Below, one piece after another: positions 45,064 to 54,638 of a stretch of 64,000 nucleotides of DNA. Origin of the DNA: Hyphomicrobiaceae bacterium (GTDB taxonomy: Bacteria; Pseudomonadota; Alphaproteobacteria; Rhizobiales; Hyphomicrobiaceae). The stretch covers positions 1 to 64,000 of the forward strand of contig JALHOW010000009.1 of NCBI GenBank assembly GCA_022842785.1, in the 5' to 3' direction. The position numbers were made by a program, and so were the translations under genes. Numbering within the stretch: the first letter of the stretch is position 1; every line of letters begins with the position of its first letter. The notes below the pieces were generated by a model, which saw nothing but the letters and a program-made list of their open reading frames with translations, did not search any database and was not told the DNA's origin.

Positions 45064-46272
45064 TCAAACCTGGGGGAGGCCTTCGGCAAAATGCTCGGCG
45101 AGCCGACTGCCGAGCAGGCTGTCATAGACGGCAAGCGTCTGGCGCTGCATTTCGGTGACGGTGAAGCGCGTGGCAACCGACGCGACCGCGCGGTCGCGCA
45201 TGGCCTCGCGGGTCGTCCCGTCCATCGCGAGCGCTTCGGCAATGGCGTGGGCGAGCGCCGCGGCATTGCTTGGCGGCACGTGCCAGCCGGTCGCTTCGCC
45301 GGGCGTTACATGCGGCGGCGCCAGTATGATCTCCGGTGGTGCGCCGATATTGGTGGTGATCACGGGGCAGGCTGCGGCTTGTGCCTCGGCGGCGGCGAGA
45401 CCGAACGCTTCCGGTTCGATGGAGGCAACGAGCGTCACATCCGCGGCGGCATATGCAGCCGGCATGTCGGCGACATGACCGGGCAAGCGAATATGATCAC
45501 CGACGCCGAGAGAGGCGGCAAGCTCGCGGAGGCCTGAGGCATAGGCATCACGCCCCTGGGCATCGCCCGCCATGACCAGCACGGCGCCAGCCAGCCCTTG
45601 TTTCGCGCGAAGTGCGGCAAGTGCTTCGATGGCGACGCGCTGACCCTTCCAGTTCGTCAGGCGAGCCGCCTGCAGGATGATCCGCTCCTGATCGGCCACG
45701 CCCCACGCGGCTCTCAGTGCGGCAATGCGCTCCGGTGTGACGCTCGAGCGTGCAAATCGCGCGACATCGACGCCGCGCGGCACGATCGTGAGGCGCGCCC
45801 TCTCGGTGCCGTAGCGGCGCGTGATGAGATCGCCTGTGTAGTGCGAGTTTGCGATCACGCGATCGCCGCGCGCCATGACGCTGTTATAGAGGCGCTTGAA
45901 CCGATTGCTCTCGCCATACGCGCCATGGAATGTCGTGACGAACGGAATGCCGGTGCGGCGCGCAGCTGCAAGGCCGCTCCAGGCCGGCGCGCGGCTTGCT
46001 GCATCGATGAGTGCGATGCCTCGCTCGCGAACGAGCCGGCTCAGCCGGCCGATGTTGGCCAGAACGGTCGCCGGGTTCTTGCTCGCGACCGGCATCGTGA
46101 TGATCTCGCCGCCAGCAGCGGTGACCTCGCCGGCGAGGCGCCCGCCTTCGGTGGCGACGAGCGCGCATCCGCCCGCGCGCACGATGGCATCGGCGATCTG
46201 GATCGTGCAGATCTCGGCGCCGCCGCTTTCGAGCTGGGGTATGATCTGCAGTATGGTAGGTGAGGCGGCCAT
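45064..46272 (-). CDS. glycosyltransferase family 4 protein
   Basis: 402 residues from ATG 46272. GT-B fold: N-terminal domain ILQIIPQLESGGAEICTIQIADAI, the linker to the C-terminal domain with IVPRGVDVARF, LQAARLTNWKGQRVAIEAL, and the C-terminal nucleotide-sugar site SIEPEAFGLAAAEAQAAACPVITT (EX7E type: E-AFGLAAAE). Retaining transferase using a nucleotide sugar, probably for LPS or exopolysaccharide. Divergent from the alpha/beta-hydrolase gene, 57 bases apart. Confidence 0.9.
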   Translation of the reverse strand: MAASPTILQIIPQLESGGAEICTIQIADAIVRAGGCALVATEGGRLAGEVTAAGGEIITMPVASKNPATVLANIGRLSRLVRERGIALIDAASRAPAWSGLAAARRTGIPFVTTFHGAYGESNRFKRLYNSVMARGDRVIANSHYTGDLITRRYGTERARLTIVPRGVDVARFARSSVTPERIAALRAAWGVADQERIILQAARLTNWKGQRVAIEALAALRAKQGLAGAVLVMAGDAQGRDAYASGLRELAASLGVGDHIRLPGHVADMPAAYAAADVTLVASIEPEAFGLAAAEAQAAACPVITTNIGAPPEIILAPPHVTPGEATGWHVPPSNAAALAHAIAEALAMDGTTREAMRDRAVASVATRFTVTEMQRQTLAVYDSLLGSRLAEHFAEGLPQV

Positions 46273-46329
46273 GAGCCCGTCGGGTTCGGTAAGTGGAGCC
46301 GGCGGCCCACGAAGCAAGGGATTTATAGA

Positions 46330-47148
46330 ATGGCGCAGGCCGAACCACAATTTTTGCGCGTTGGTGACGGTGCGTCCGCAGGCGCACCTGGGCGGCGCAT
46401 TGCCTACCTGAGCGATCCCGGTGCGCCGGGACAATTACCGGGCGTGATGTGGCTCTCGGGCCTCAAGTCCGAGATGACGAGCACCAAGGCCTCCGTGCTG
46501 GCGGCCTGGGCGGCGGAGCATGGCCATCCCTGCACGCGGTTCGATTATTCCGGGCATGGCCAATCGGCGGGCCGCTTCGAGGAAGGCACGGTCGGCGCCT
46601 GGCTCGAAGAAGCGCTTGCCGTTTTCAAGGAGGCGACACGGGGCCCGCAGATTCTTGTCGGCTCCAGCATGGGTGGCTATATCGCGCTGCTCGTCCTGCG
46701 CACGCTCATGCGTGAGGCGCCTGCGGAGGCGGCGCGCATCAAGGGCTTGCTGCTGATCGCGCCGGCCTGGGACATGACCGAGCGGCTCATGTGGGCGCGT
46801 TTTCCGGAGAGCGTGCGTCGCGAGGTGATGGAGAAGGGCGTGTATCATCGGCCCTCCAAGTACGGCGATGGCGACTATGCCATCTCGCTGCGCCTGATCG
46901 AGGAAGGGCGCAATCATCTGATCGGCGACGCGCCCTTCGATCCAGGCCGCCCGATTCACGTTCTGCACGGTTTGCTCGATCCGGATGTGCCGTGGGAGTA
47001 CACGCTCGATCTCGTCGCGCACCTGACGGGCGATCACGTGCAGGTCTCGGCGGTGCCCGATGGCGAGCACCGCCTCTCACGTCCCGAGGATCTAGATCTC
47101 ATGATCCGCGCGCTCGAAGGCCTCGCGGGCGTGTCGTACGCGAAGTGA
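46330..47148 (+). CDS. alpha/beta hydrolase
   Basis: 272 residues. Nucleophile elbow GSSMGG, Asp in LLDPDVPW, His in GEHRLSRPED; the fold is like ABHD10/thioesterase-type hydrolases (FDYSGHGQSAGRFE, MGGYIALLV). Cytoplasmic. Substrate not determined. Ends two bases before the convergent coiled-coil gene stop. Confidence 0.86.
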   Translation: MAQAEPQFLRVGDGASAGAPGRRIAYLSDPGAPGQLPGVMWLSGLKSEMTSTKASVLAAWAAEHGHPCTRFDYSGHGQSAGRFEEGTVGAWLEEALAVFKEATRGPQILVGSSMGGYIALLVLRTLMREAPAEAARIKGLLLIAPAWDMTERLMWARFPESVRREVMEKGVYHRPSKYGDGDYAISLRLIEEGRNHLIGDAPFDPGRPIHVLHGLLDPDVPWEYTLDLVAHLTGDHVQVSAVPDGEHRLSRPEDLDLMIRALEGLAGVSYAK

Positions 47149-47149
47149 G

Positions 47150-48814
47150 TTACCAGCGTCCGCGAGGTGCCATGAGCTTGGGGTCGGCTTCGGCACGCTC
47201 GGCGTCGGCGAGACCTGTCACGAGCACACGCTCGAAGGCGTGTGGCGGTACGCGCTCGGCCTCGTCTTCAGAGATCACCCACATGGTGTAGCCATCGCCC
47301 TCGATGGCACCGGTGCACGTCAGGCGATCGTTCGCAGTCGTTCGGCAATGCGACAGCACGTCGACGCGCTCCGGCTCGCGCCGATCGTGGCGAATGACGC
47401 GAATGTCCACGGGCTGCACGTCTGCCGGCAGTCCGCCGAGATCGACATCGCGAAACACGCACGTCGTATCGCCATTGCAGGCGCCGGCGCGGCGGCCGAT
47501 GGCATTGCCGAAGCGCATGGCACCGCGGCCGTGGATGAAGCTTGCCGACGCCGACGGACCATTGCTCACGTAGCAGCCACCGGACGTGCAGAGCACGGGA
47601 TCCATGCTTTCATAGCGCCGTCCACGACGGTAGCGCGGCTCCATCTGAAGAAGGACAGTCACGCGACCGTCGAAGGGGAGCTTCGGATCGCTACTGTAGT
47701 TGCTGGGAGCTTGACCGTAATGGCTCGGCACTTGTGGCGCAGTGCCGGCTCGCGGCTGCAGCGGCACGTCGCGAAAGCCATCGTTGTCGACGATGCGTCC
47801 TCGTCCCGATGTCGGTTCGAGAATACGCTCCGCAGTGGTGCTCGCGACAGGAACAGGTTCTGCACCAGCAGTGCGTTGTGCCAGATGCTCCTCGCGAATG
47901 CGCTTTAGACGTTCGGCAACGCGCGCGATCTCGGCATCGGCCTCGATATCGGCAACGCGGCGTGCTTCATCAGCGGTCGTGCGCTCTACGTCGCGTCGTA
48001 CTTGCGCCGCGTGCTTATCGGCTTCGGCGCGCTGAGCTTCCTCGGCTGCGGCACGCTCGGCGGCAACGCGCAGCGCCTCGTTAGCCTTTCGGATTTCCTC
48101 GACCTTGCGGGCGACTTCGGCGAGGCGCGCTTCTTCAGCACGTCGCTTCTCTTCAGCGGCCCAAGCTGCCTGCTCAACCCTGCGTGCTTCGGCAGCGAGA
48201 CGTTCGGCTTCGGCGCGCTTCGTCTCTTCCTCAGCCTTGCGCGTCATATCGACACGCCGCGCTTCCTCGGCTTTGCGGGCTTCCTCAGCGGCGATGCGCG
48301 ATGTCTCCGCGGCCTTCCTGGCCTCCTCGGTCTTGCGCGCTTCTTCCGCGACGCGCATCTGTTCGGCTTCGCGTGCCGCCTCGATCTGGCGGGCCTTCAA
48401 TGCCCGCTGACGCTCAGCTTCGGCATCGCGTGCTTCACGCTCGGCGCGGATTGCATCGAGCCGGGTTGCTGCTTCCTCGAGCTTGCGGCGTTCCTCCGCC
48501 TCGGTACGAGCGCGGGCGAGCATCTCGGATTCGTGCGCCTTCTGCGACTTGGCTGTCGCGGCACGGGCGGCTTCTTCCTTGCGCTGCTGCGCCTGCTTGC
48601 GGGCAGCTTCCTTGCGCTTTGCCTCCTTCGCGGCTTCGGCGCGCTGAGCATCCTCGGCAAAGCGGTTTGCAATGGCGTGGCCCGCGTTTGTTGCAGGCTC
48701 CCCGACGGCAGGGAGGGAAGTGACGAGCAGTACGGAGGCGAGAGCACCGGCAATGCCGGTCGTGCGATGGTATGTGAGGCAGTCAACAAATGCTCGACGC
48801 TTCGAGCTGGACAT
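47150..48814 (-). CDS. exported long coiled-coil protein with cysteine-rich C-terminal domain
   Basis: 554 residues from ATG 48814. An N-terminal signal/anchor (TGIAGALASVLLVTSLPAVG) is followed by about 280 residues of almost uninterrupted Ala/Glu/Arg/Lys coiled coil (40-320), a linker, and a C-terminal domain (about 370-554). That domain has six cysteines in paired spacing: CTSGGC, CNGDTTC, C...C in LSHCRTTANDRLTCTG. Likely periplasmic or surface, with disulfides in the C-terminal domain. The coiled coil resembles TolA low-complexity regions, but there is no TolA domain. Function unknown. Confidence 0.78.
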   Translation of the reverse strand: MSSSKRRAFVDCLTYHRTTGIAGALASVLLVTSLPAVGEPATNAGHAIANRFAEDAQRAEAAKEAKRKEAARKQAQQRKEEAARAATAKSQKAHESEMLARARTEAEERRKLEEAATRLDAIRAEREARDAEAERQRALKARQIEAAREAEQMRVAEEARKTEEARKAAETSRIAAEEARKAEEARRVDMTRKAEEETKRAEAERLAAEARRVEQAAWAAEEKRRAEEARLAEVARKVEEIRKANEALRVAAERAAAEEAQRAEADKHAAQVRRDVERTTADEARRVADIEADAEIARVAERLKRIREEHLAQRTAGAEPVPVASTTAERILEPTSGRGRIVDNDGFRDVPLQPRAGTAPQVPSHYGQAPSNYSSDPKLPFDGRVTVLLQMEPRYRRGRRYESMDPVLCTSGGCYVSNGPSASASFIHGRGAMRFGNAIGRRAGACNGDTTCVFRDVDLGGLPADVQPVDIRVIRHDRREPERVDVLSHCRTTANDRLTCTGAIEGDGYTMWVISEDEAERVPPHAFERVLVTGLADAERAEADPKLMAPRGRW

Positions 48815-48996
48815 CGCCGCTACTCCTTCGAGGAAGGCACAATCACGAACGGCAGCGCGCACCGGGACCGGGCGCCGTCATCATGTCGAATACGCAGTAC
48901 GGAATGACGGTACGCTGGGATTTGGGCGGCCGAACGGACGCCCGATGAACGCGGCGTGAATTTGCTCACGTGCGAGCCTAAGACTCGTGAACGCCT

Positions 48997-49863
48997 TCAC
49001 GCGCGGAGTAACGCGGCATCGTGGGCCAATCCGTCGCGATAGGTCGGGTAGGCGAGTGTGAGGCCCAACGCTTGTTTCAAGCGCGCATTCGAGATGCGCT
49101 TGCGCTCGGAATAGAAGCTGCGCGCCATGGGCGTGAGATCGGCTGTCGCGAAGTCGACAGACGGTGGTGCAGGCAACGCGAGAAGTGTCGCCGCGTATGC
49201 AAGTACATCCTGGGGTGGGGCTGGCTCGTCGTCGGCGACATTGTATATGTCGTGCGCTGCGGGACTTGCGATCGCAGCCGCGAGCACGTTCGCAATGTCC
49301 TCGACATGAACGCGGTTGAAAACCTGCCCGGGCTTCACGATGGCGCGTGCCGTACCATTGCGGACGGATTCGAGTGGGCCGCGGCCGGGGCCGTAGATAC
49401 CGGCCAGGCGAAAGATCTCGGTGCGGATGCCGGTGCGCTTGGCGAGATCGAGCCAGGCCTGTTCGGCGGCAAGCCGCCAACGACTGCGCGTGCTGACCGG
49501 CTTCGGCGTTGTTGTCTCATCAACCCAGGCGCCACCGTGATCGCCGTACACGCCGACTGTCGAGAGATAGCCGACCCAGGAAACGGTTTGTGAGAGATCG
49601 CCGGCATGTTGGCGGAGTAAGGGATCGCCTGCTGCGTCGGGCGGAGCGGAAACAAGAATGTGCGTCGCGGTCGCGAGTGCTGTGCGCAGTGCTTCGCTCG
49701 GCGCCGTGCCGTCGAAGGCGATCGCGTCATAGCCATGTGTGGCGATCCGTGCCGCGCCATCATCCGACTTCGCTGTGCCGATGACACGCCAGCCCTCAGC
49801 GGCGACGCGCGCGGCGAAGACCTGCGCCGTGTATCCGAGCCCGATGCACAGCAGTGTGTTCAT
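48997..49863 (-). CDS. NAD(P)-dependent SDR-like oxidoreductase (YeeZ/extended-SDR type)
   Basis: 288 residues, start ATG 49863. N-terminal Rossmann motif LLCIGLGYTAQVFAARVA and the GIYGPGRGPLESVRNGTARAI block of extended SDR/epimerase-like proteins. Some relatives are annotated as sugar-nucleotide epimerases. Its start overlaps the queG stop (49860-49863), so it is the last gene of the GST-dapA-like-queG-SDR unit. Confidence 0.82.
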   Translation of the reverse strand: MNTLLCIGLGYTAQVFAARVAAEGWRVIGTAKSDDGAARIATHGYDAIAFDGTAPSEALRTALATATHILVSAPPDAAGDPLLRQHAGDLSQTVSWVGYLSTVGVYGDHGGAWVDETTTPKPVSTRSRWRLAAEQAWLDLAKRTGIRTEIFRLAGIYGPGRGPLESVRNGTARAIVKPGQVFNRVHVEDIANVLAAAIASPAAHDIYNVADDEPAPPQDVLAYAATLLALPAPPSVDFATADLTPMARSFYSERKRISNARLKQALGLTLAYPTYRDGLAHDAALLRA

Positions 49864-51047
49864 GAGGCGAGTGCCGTGGTCCATTCATCGCGGACGCTCT
49901 CGTCGCTCTCCTGGGCATGCGATGCGGCGAGCCTCTCGATACGCGCGCGCGGCACGAGACGCGAAAGCGCCCATATGGCCGCCCCGCGCACGAGCGCGGC
50001 CTCATGATTGAGCAGGCGCTCTATGAGCGGCACCAGTTGTTCATCCGCGCTGTTGCCGGCGGCAATGAGTACGTTGCGCAGGAAGCGTGCGAGACCGGCG
50101 CGCTTGATGGGCGTGCCTGCGAAGAGTTCACGGAAGGCCGCGTCATCGAGTGCGAGGAGCTCGTCGAGACGCGGACCTTGCGTCTCGGGCCGAATGGCAA
50201 TCTGCAGATCGTGGGAGGCCTGCGCGAACTTGTTCCACGGGCAGACTGCGAGGCAGTCGTCGCAGCCAAAAATGCGGTTGCCGATGGCCGCGCGGAACTC
50301 GTGCGGGATCGGTCCTTTGTGTTCGATGGTGAGGTAGGAGATACAGCGACGCGCATCGAGCTGATAGGGCGAAGGGAACGCGGCTGTCGGGCAGGAGTCG
50401 AGGCAGCGCCGGCAGCTTCCACAGTGATCGATCTCGGCTTCATCAGGTTCGATTTCGGCGGCGCTCAGCACGATGCCGAGATACAGCCACGAGCCGTGCT
50501 CGCGTGAGACGAGATTCGTGTGCTTCCCCTGCCAACCGAGCCCGGAGAGGGCAGCAAGTGGCTTCTCCATGAGCGGCGCAGTATCGACGAAGACCTTCAC
50601 GTCCGCGCCCGTTGCGAGCTGCAGAGCGCGGGCAACGCGCTTCAGCCGCGGCTTCACGACGTCGTGGTAGTCGCGTCGCGCGGCATACACCGAGATGCTG
50701 GCGCGATCACCAACCTCGAGAAATCGGAGCGGGTCTTCATCCGGCGCGTAGCTGAGACCGAACACGATCGCGCTTTTCGCCTCGGACCACATGGCATTGG
50801 GGTGCTGACGGCGGTCGGCCTTGGCCTCGAGCCAGTCCATATCGCCGTGTTGGCCATCGGCGATGAACTTCAGGAAGCGGCGGCCGGGCTCCGCACCGAG
50901 ATCACCGACGCGGGCAATACGCACGGCGCTGAAACCAGCCGCGGCCGCCTCTCGCGCGACAAGCGCGCGCATGTCGTGCGGCGTGCTGTCGGGGCGGATG
51001 GCGCCGTCATCCGCGTGCTTTATCCGCACGGCCGATGTCGGCGCCAT
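49860..51047 (-). CDS. queG: epoxyqueuosine reductase QueG
   Basis: Cobalamin-dependent reduction of epoxyqueuosine to queuosine in tRNA anticodons. 395 residues. Cysteine clusters CGSCRRCLDSCPTAAF and CDDCLAVCPW bind two [4Fe-4S] clusters; SYAPDEDP and GWQGKHTNLVSREHGSW blocks fit QueG, and the C terminus contains HEAT-like helices (LLNHEAALVRGAAIWALSRL). Seven bases downstream of the DapA-like gene. Confidence 0.95.
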   Translation of the reverse strand: MAPTSAVRIKHADDGAIRPDSTPHDMRALVAREAAAAGFSAVRIARVGDLGAEPGRRFLKFIADGQHGDMDWLEAKADRRQHPNAMWSEAKSAIVFGLSYAPDEDPLRFLEVGDRASISVYAARRDYHDVVKPRLKRVARALQLATGADVKVFVDTAPLMEKPLAALSGLGWQGKHTNLVSREHGSWLYLGIVLSAAEIEPDEAEIDHCGSCRRCLDSCPTAAFPSPYQLDARRCISYLTIEHKGPIPHEFRAAIGNRIFGCDDCLAVCPWNKFAQASHDLQIAIRPETQGPRLDELLALDDAAFRELFAGTPIKRAGLARFLRNVLIAAGNSADEQLVPLIERLLNHEAALVRGAAIWALSRLVPRARIERLAASHAQESDESVRDEWTTALAS

Positions 51048-51054
51048 GATGGCC

Positions 51055-51981
51055 TCACGCGGCCTCGGCGAAGTTCAGCTTGAAGCCGTGAACTTCGGCG
51101 AGTGTCTGGATCGCCTTCTCGGCCTCGGCCTCGGGGAGTTCCGTGAAGGGCGGGCGCAGCTCGGCCCAAAGCGGGTCGTTGCGGTAGTGCGCAAGCAGCG
51201 CCTTCAGCACGGGGATCATCGGGTACTGCTGGATGGCCTGGCGCAGTGCCGTCACGTTCGCCTGAATCTTGTCGGCGTTGGGGCCCTGCCAGTTGTCGAA
51301 AACCTCGCGGATCGCGCGTGCGCTCACGTTCGCCGTTGCCGAGATGCAGCCGGCGCCGCCGAGACGCAAAGCGTCGAGCAGGAAGGCCTCGGAGCCCGGG
51401 AAGACCTCGAAGTCCGGGAAGGCTTCGATGATGGCCTTCGTATTGCTCCAGTCGCCCGAGGAGTCCTTGAGGCCCACGACGGTCGCAGGGAATTCCTTGC
51501 GCAGACGCTCGATCAGCGGCAGCGAGAAGCCGACCTGCGCGATCGGCGGGATGTGATAGAGGTAGGCCTTGAGATCATCGTCGCCGACTTCCTCGATGAC
51601 CTCGGCGAAGAAGCGGAAGAGGCCCTCCTCGCTCGGATTCTTGTAGTAGAAGGGCGGCAGCATGAGCACGCCGCCGCAGCCGAGCTCGACCGCGTGATCG
51701 GTCAGCAGGATGGCATCAGCGAGCGAGCACATGCCCGTGCCCGGCATGAGCTTGGACGCCGGGATGCCCGCTTCGATAATCTCCTCCAGCATCTCCATGC
51801 GCTCGTCGATGCCGAGTGAGTTTGCCTCGCTTGTCGTGCCGAAGGGCGCAAGACCCGTGCAGCCGTCTTCGAGCAGCCACTCGCAGTGCTCGACGAAACG
51901 ATCGAGGTCGGGCGCGCCGTCCTCGCCGAAAGGTGTCAGGACCGGAGCGATCACGCCGGAAAAGATGGGGTTCGTCTTCAT
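51055..51981 (-). CDS. dihydrodipicolinate synthase/N-acetylneuraminate lyase superfamily protein
   Basis: 308 residues. TIM-barrel aldolase with Schiff-base K172 (VVGLKDSSGDWSN) and catalytic Y142 (AYLYHIPP); the substrate-binding TTSEAN block is near residue 49. The lysine-synthesis DapA signature is weaker, so it may be a KDG aldolase or other keto-acid lyase. It sits between a GST gene and queG on the minus strand. Confidence 0.86.
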   Translation of the reverse strand: MKTNPIFSGVIAPVLTPFGEDGAPDLDRFVEHCEWLLEDGCTGLAPFGTTSEANSLGIDERMEMLEEIIEAGIPASKLMPGTGMCSLADAILLTDHAVELGCGGVLMLPPFYYKNPSEEGLFRFFAEVIEEVGDDDLKAYLYHIPPIAQVGFSLPLIERLRKEFPATVVGLKDSSGDWSNTKAIIEAFPDFEVFPGSEAFLLDALRLGGAGCISATANVSARAIREVFDNWQGPNADKIQANVTALRQAIQQYPMIPVLKALLAHYRNDPLWAELRPPFTELPEAEAEKAIQTLAEVHGFKLNFAEAA

Positions 51982-52053
51982 GTCGGCGTTCCTTGTTGTC
52001 GCGCAGAGGCGGATGGTTCTTGCGGGCAGCCGGTGGCCGCCCGAATTCAATGG

Positions 52054-52686
52054 TCAGGCGGGCATGGGGATGCCGTCCTGCGGCACCGGTACCTGATAGC
52101 CTTTCTGGACGGCCGGGCGTGCGGCGATGGCCTTGTACCAGCGGCTGACATTCTCGAACTGGCCGAGGTCGATGCCCTGCCATTCGAAGCGCGAGATCCA
52201 GGGCCAGATGGCCATGTCGGCGATTGTGTAGTCGCCGGCGACGTAGTCGGTTTTCGCGAGCTGGCGGTCGAGCACGCCGTAGAGCCGTGCGGCCTCCTTG
52301 AGGTAGCGCTCTTCGGCATAAGGGGCTTTCCCCTTGTTGAAGCGCACGAAGTGATGAACCTGGCCGAGCATGGGGCCAATCCCACCCATCTGCCACATCA
52401 GCCACTGCATGGTGTTCCAGCGCCCCTTCTCGTCGGTCGGCCAGAACTTGCCGGTCTTCTCGGCAAGGTACATCAAAATCGCGCCGGATTCGAAGAGCGC
52501 GAGACCGTTGTCGCGATCGACGATCGCGGGAATGCGGTTATTGGGGCTGATCGCGAGAAACTCGGGCTTGAACTGCTCGTCCTTAGAGATGTTCACTGAA
52601 TGGACGGTGTAGGGGAGCGCCACCTCTTCCAGCATGATGGAGACCTTGCGTCCGTTGGGCGTGGACCAAGTGTAAAGATCGATCAT
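52054..52686 (-). CDS. glutathione S-transferase family protein (YfcG/YghU type)
   Basis: 210 residues. Thioredoxin-like N-terminal domain IDLYTWSTPNGRKVSIMLEEVALPY, with the Ser/Asn of the active site in TPNGRK, NNRIPAIVD with the cis-proline, then the helical C-terminal domain. YfcG/YghU proteins reduce disulfides with glutathione. First gene of the minus-strand unit. Confidence 0.87.
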   Translation of the reverse strand: MIDLYTWSTPNGRKVSIMLEEVALPYTVHSVNISKDEQFKPEFLAISPNNRIPAIVDRDNGLALFESGAILMYLAEKTGKFWPTDEKGRWNTMQWLMWQMGGIGPMLGQVHHFVRFNKGKAPYAEERYLKEAARLYGVLDRQLAKTDYVAGDYTIADMAIWPWISRFEWQGIDLGQFENVSRWYKAIAARPAVQKGYQVPVPQDGIPMPA

Positions 52687-52954
52687 AGGCGTTCCTCGCG
52701 GCCGGGCCGGTCCCGTTGGGCATGTCTGTTATCGGAGCGCGTGAAGGTAGACGCTCCATGGCTCAGGGGCAACGAAGACCTGCGCCGGCGCGGGTGTTCG
52801 CATTGCCGTCGTGGGCGCAGCAGCAACTCTTGAGCATTGATGAACGCTTCGACAGCGTCTCGACATCCTCGCAACAAAGTGCCGCACTAGTCTGAGGATG
52901 AGAGGTCATTAGCGTTGACCAGTTCTTAGGCCGTTGCTGCGTATACTTTCCGTT

Positions 52955-53623
52955 ATGTTGCGTATGTGGGTGAAATACGGTCTTACGATTGCGGGGCTGC
53001 TCCTGATCATGGGATGCGCCAAGCAAGCGTACTTCGTGGCCAAGAACGAGCCGTGGCGCGCCGACGAGGAGCGCCGCTGCCTCGCGTCCGGCTACATTCG
53101 CAACAATCCCTACATCTCGAAGCGGAGCGCCCTTGGCGGACCCGCGCCGTGCGGCTCCGTTCAGCCACTGTATGTGGGCGCGACGGCGCATGGTGCCGTG
53201 GAGCTCAAGCCGCAGGCGACGCTCCAGTGCCCGATGGTTCCCGCGACCGACCATTGGGTGGTGACCTCGGTCATGCCGGCCGCCCGCCGCTACTTCGGCA
53301 CGGATGTGGTCGAGCTGAAAGTTGTCGCGTCCTATTCATGCCGGCCCCGCAATGGCATCGCGGGAGGCGTACTTTCTGAGCATGGCTTGGCCAATGCCCT
53401 TGACATCGCGGCCTTCAGGCTGGCGGATGGACGGGAGGTTTCCGTGCTCTCGGGTTGGAATGGCAACGTTGCCGAGCGTGCGTTTCTTCGCGCGGTACAC
53501 CGAGGGGCCTGCCGGACGTTCACGACAGTCCTGGGCCCCAATGCGGACCGCTTCCACCGTGATCACTTTCACCTCGATCTCGCGCGCCATGGGCGCAGCG
53601 GGGAGGTCCGCGTATGCCGCTGA
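52955..53623 (+). CDS. extensin-like lipoprotein
   Basis: 222 residues from ATG 52955; ATG 52964 and TTG 52934 are alternatives. Lipoprotein signal with lipobox GLLLIMGC, then an extensin-like (PF06904) domain: VVASYSCRPRNG, LSEHGLANALDIAAF, and HRDHFHLDLARHG near the end, with six cysteines. The H-x-x-x-H-x and Asp pattern resembles metallo-peptidases of the DD-carboxypeptidase fold. Probably envelope-associated. Confidence 0.84.
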   Translation: MLRMWVKYGLTIAGLLLIMGCAKQAYFVAKNEPWRADEERRCLASGYIRNNPYISKRSALGGPAPCGSVQPLYVGATAHGAVELKPQATLQCPMVPATDHWVVTSVMPAARRYFGTDVVELKVVASYSCRPRNGIAGGVLSEHGLANALDIAAFRLADGREVSVLSGWNGNVAERAFLRAVHRGACRTFTTVLGPNADRFHRDHFHLDLARHGRSGEVRVCR

Positions 53624-53771
53624 AACTGTGGGCGGCTGGATCGACATGTGGCGCGTCTACAACTATATGGTGGATGGACCACATACAAAAGTTTCGTCGT
53701 TTGCAACGATTTAGCAACAGGACTGTGCTGATATTTCAGCGTCGCACTCTGCCTGTGACATCCGGAGCCGT

Positions 53772-54638
53772 GTGTTGAGTCTGCAGCTGATAGATGACCA
53801 GGGGCAAGTGTGGGACGGGAGCTCGCGTCAGCTCCGTCACGCCTATGACTCGCCCTATTCGGGGGGTGAGTTCTCCGATTATGCGGTCGTCAATCTCGGT
53901 TTCATCGCGACCAACGTCTACGGCCAGTCGGCGCAGATCCGCCTGCGCCCGAGCTTCACGGCTGATGCCGCCTATGACGCCCTCTACCGCTGGCTGCTGA
54001 ACCGGCGTTTCGACCGCGTCGTGCTCACGTGGCTCGACAGCACGTGGCAGAACGAGATGCTGCGATCGAACCAGGCCGCGCTCATCCGTCTCGATGATCT
54101 CATCGAGCAGGCCAAGCGCCAGCGGCCTGAGGACTTCATGTCGACGCTCATCCCGGGCGATGAAATTGCACGGGACGCGACACTGAACGAGCTGTTCCGC
54201 GTCTGGAAGCTGTCCACGCGCGACAACCGGCCGGAGTCCGTCAAGACCGCGATCAATTCGATCCTCGGCAATCGCTACGCCATCGTGCAGCAGGACCAGA
54301 TGAACAGCCGGCTCCTCTACAAGGAGCTCGGCGACGGTCTTTTCACGAGCTATGACACGTGGCGCACGTGCGCTGTCGGGGCCCCCATGGAGGAGATGCC
54401 CGATCGTGCCTATGGCCGGTGGGTGAAAGGCTGCTACAGCGGCGTGCTGAGCACGATGGAACCCGCGGTCGAAAAAGTGGATGCCATCGTGCATTGGCCG
54501 CATTCCGGCAGGACCAGAATGCGGTACCGGCGTCTGATCCTGCCGCTAGCCTTGAGCGACGGAAGCCGTATTGTTGTGGGCGGTTCGCTGGTCGACGACC
54601 GCATCGACCTTCGCTTCAGGCGGCGTGAGCAGACCTGA
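53772..54638 (+). CDS. hypothetical protein with PAS-like C-terminal half
   Basis: 288 residues from GTG 53772 (TTG 53775 has the better Shine-Dalgarno spacing). No signal peptide. N-terminal beta-rich half starting LSLQLIDDQGQVWDGSS; middle helices (AAYDALYRWLLNRRFDRVVLTWLD; LDDLIEQAKRQ); C-terminal segment with RMRYRRLILPLALSDGSRIVVGGSL, which recalls the last strands of PAS_5-type domains. Its last 93 bases overlap the opposite-strand GNAT-like gene end. No family firmly recognised. Confidence 0.68.
   Translation: MLSLQLIDDQGQVWDGSSRQLRHAYDSPYSGGEFSDYAVVNLGFIATNVYGQSAQIRLRPSFTADAAYDALYRWLLNRRFDRVVLTWLDSTWQNEMLRSNQAALIRLDDLIEQAKRQRPEDFMSTLIPGDEIARDATLNELFRVWKLSTRDNRPESVKTAINSILGNRYAIVQQDQMNSRLLYKELGDGLFTSYDTWRTCAVGAPMEEMPDRAYGRWVKGCYSGVLSTMEPAVEKVDAIVHWPHSGRTRMRYRRLILPLALSDGSRIVVGGSLVDDRIDLRFRRREQT

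Noticed and set aside
52915-52947. TTGACC and TATACT upstream of the extensin-like gene as a sigma-70 promoter
   Set aside because: The spacing is 21 bases, too long for a canonical promoter.
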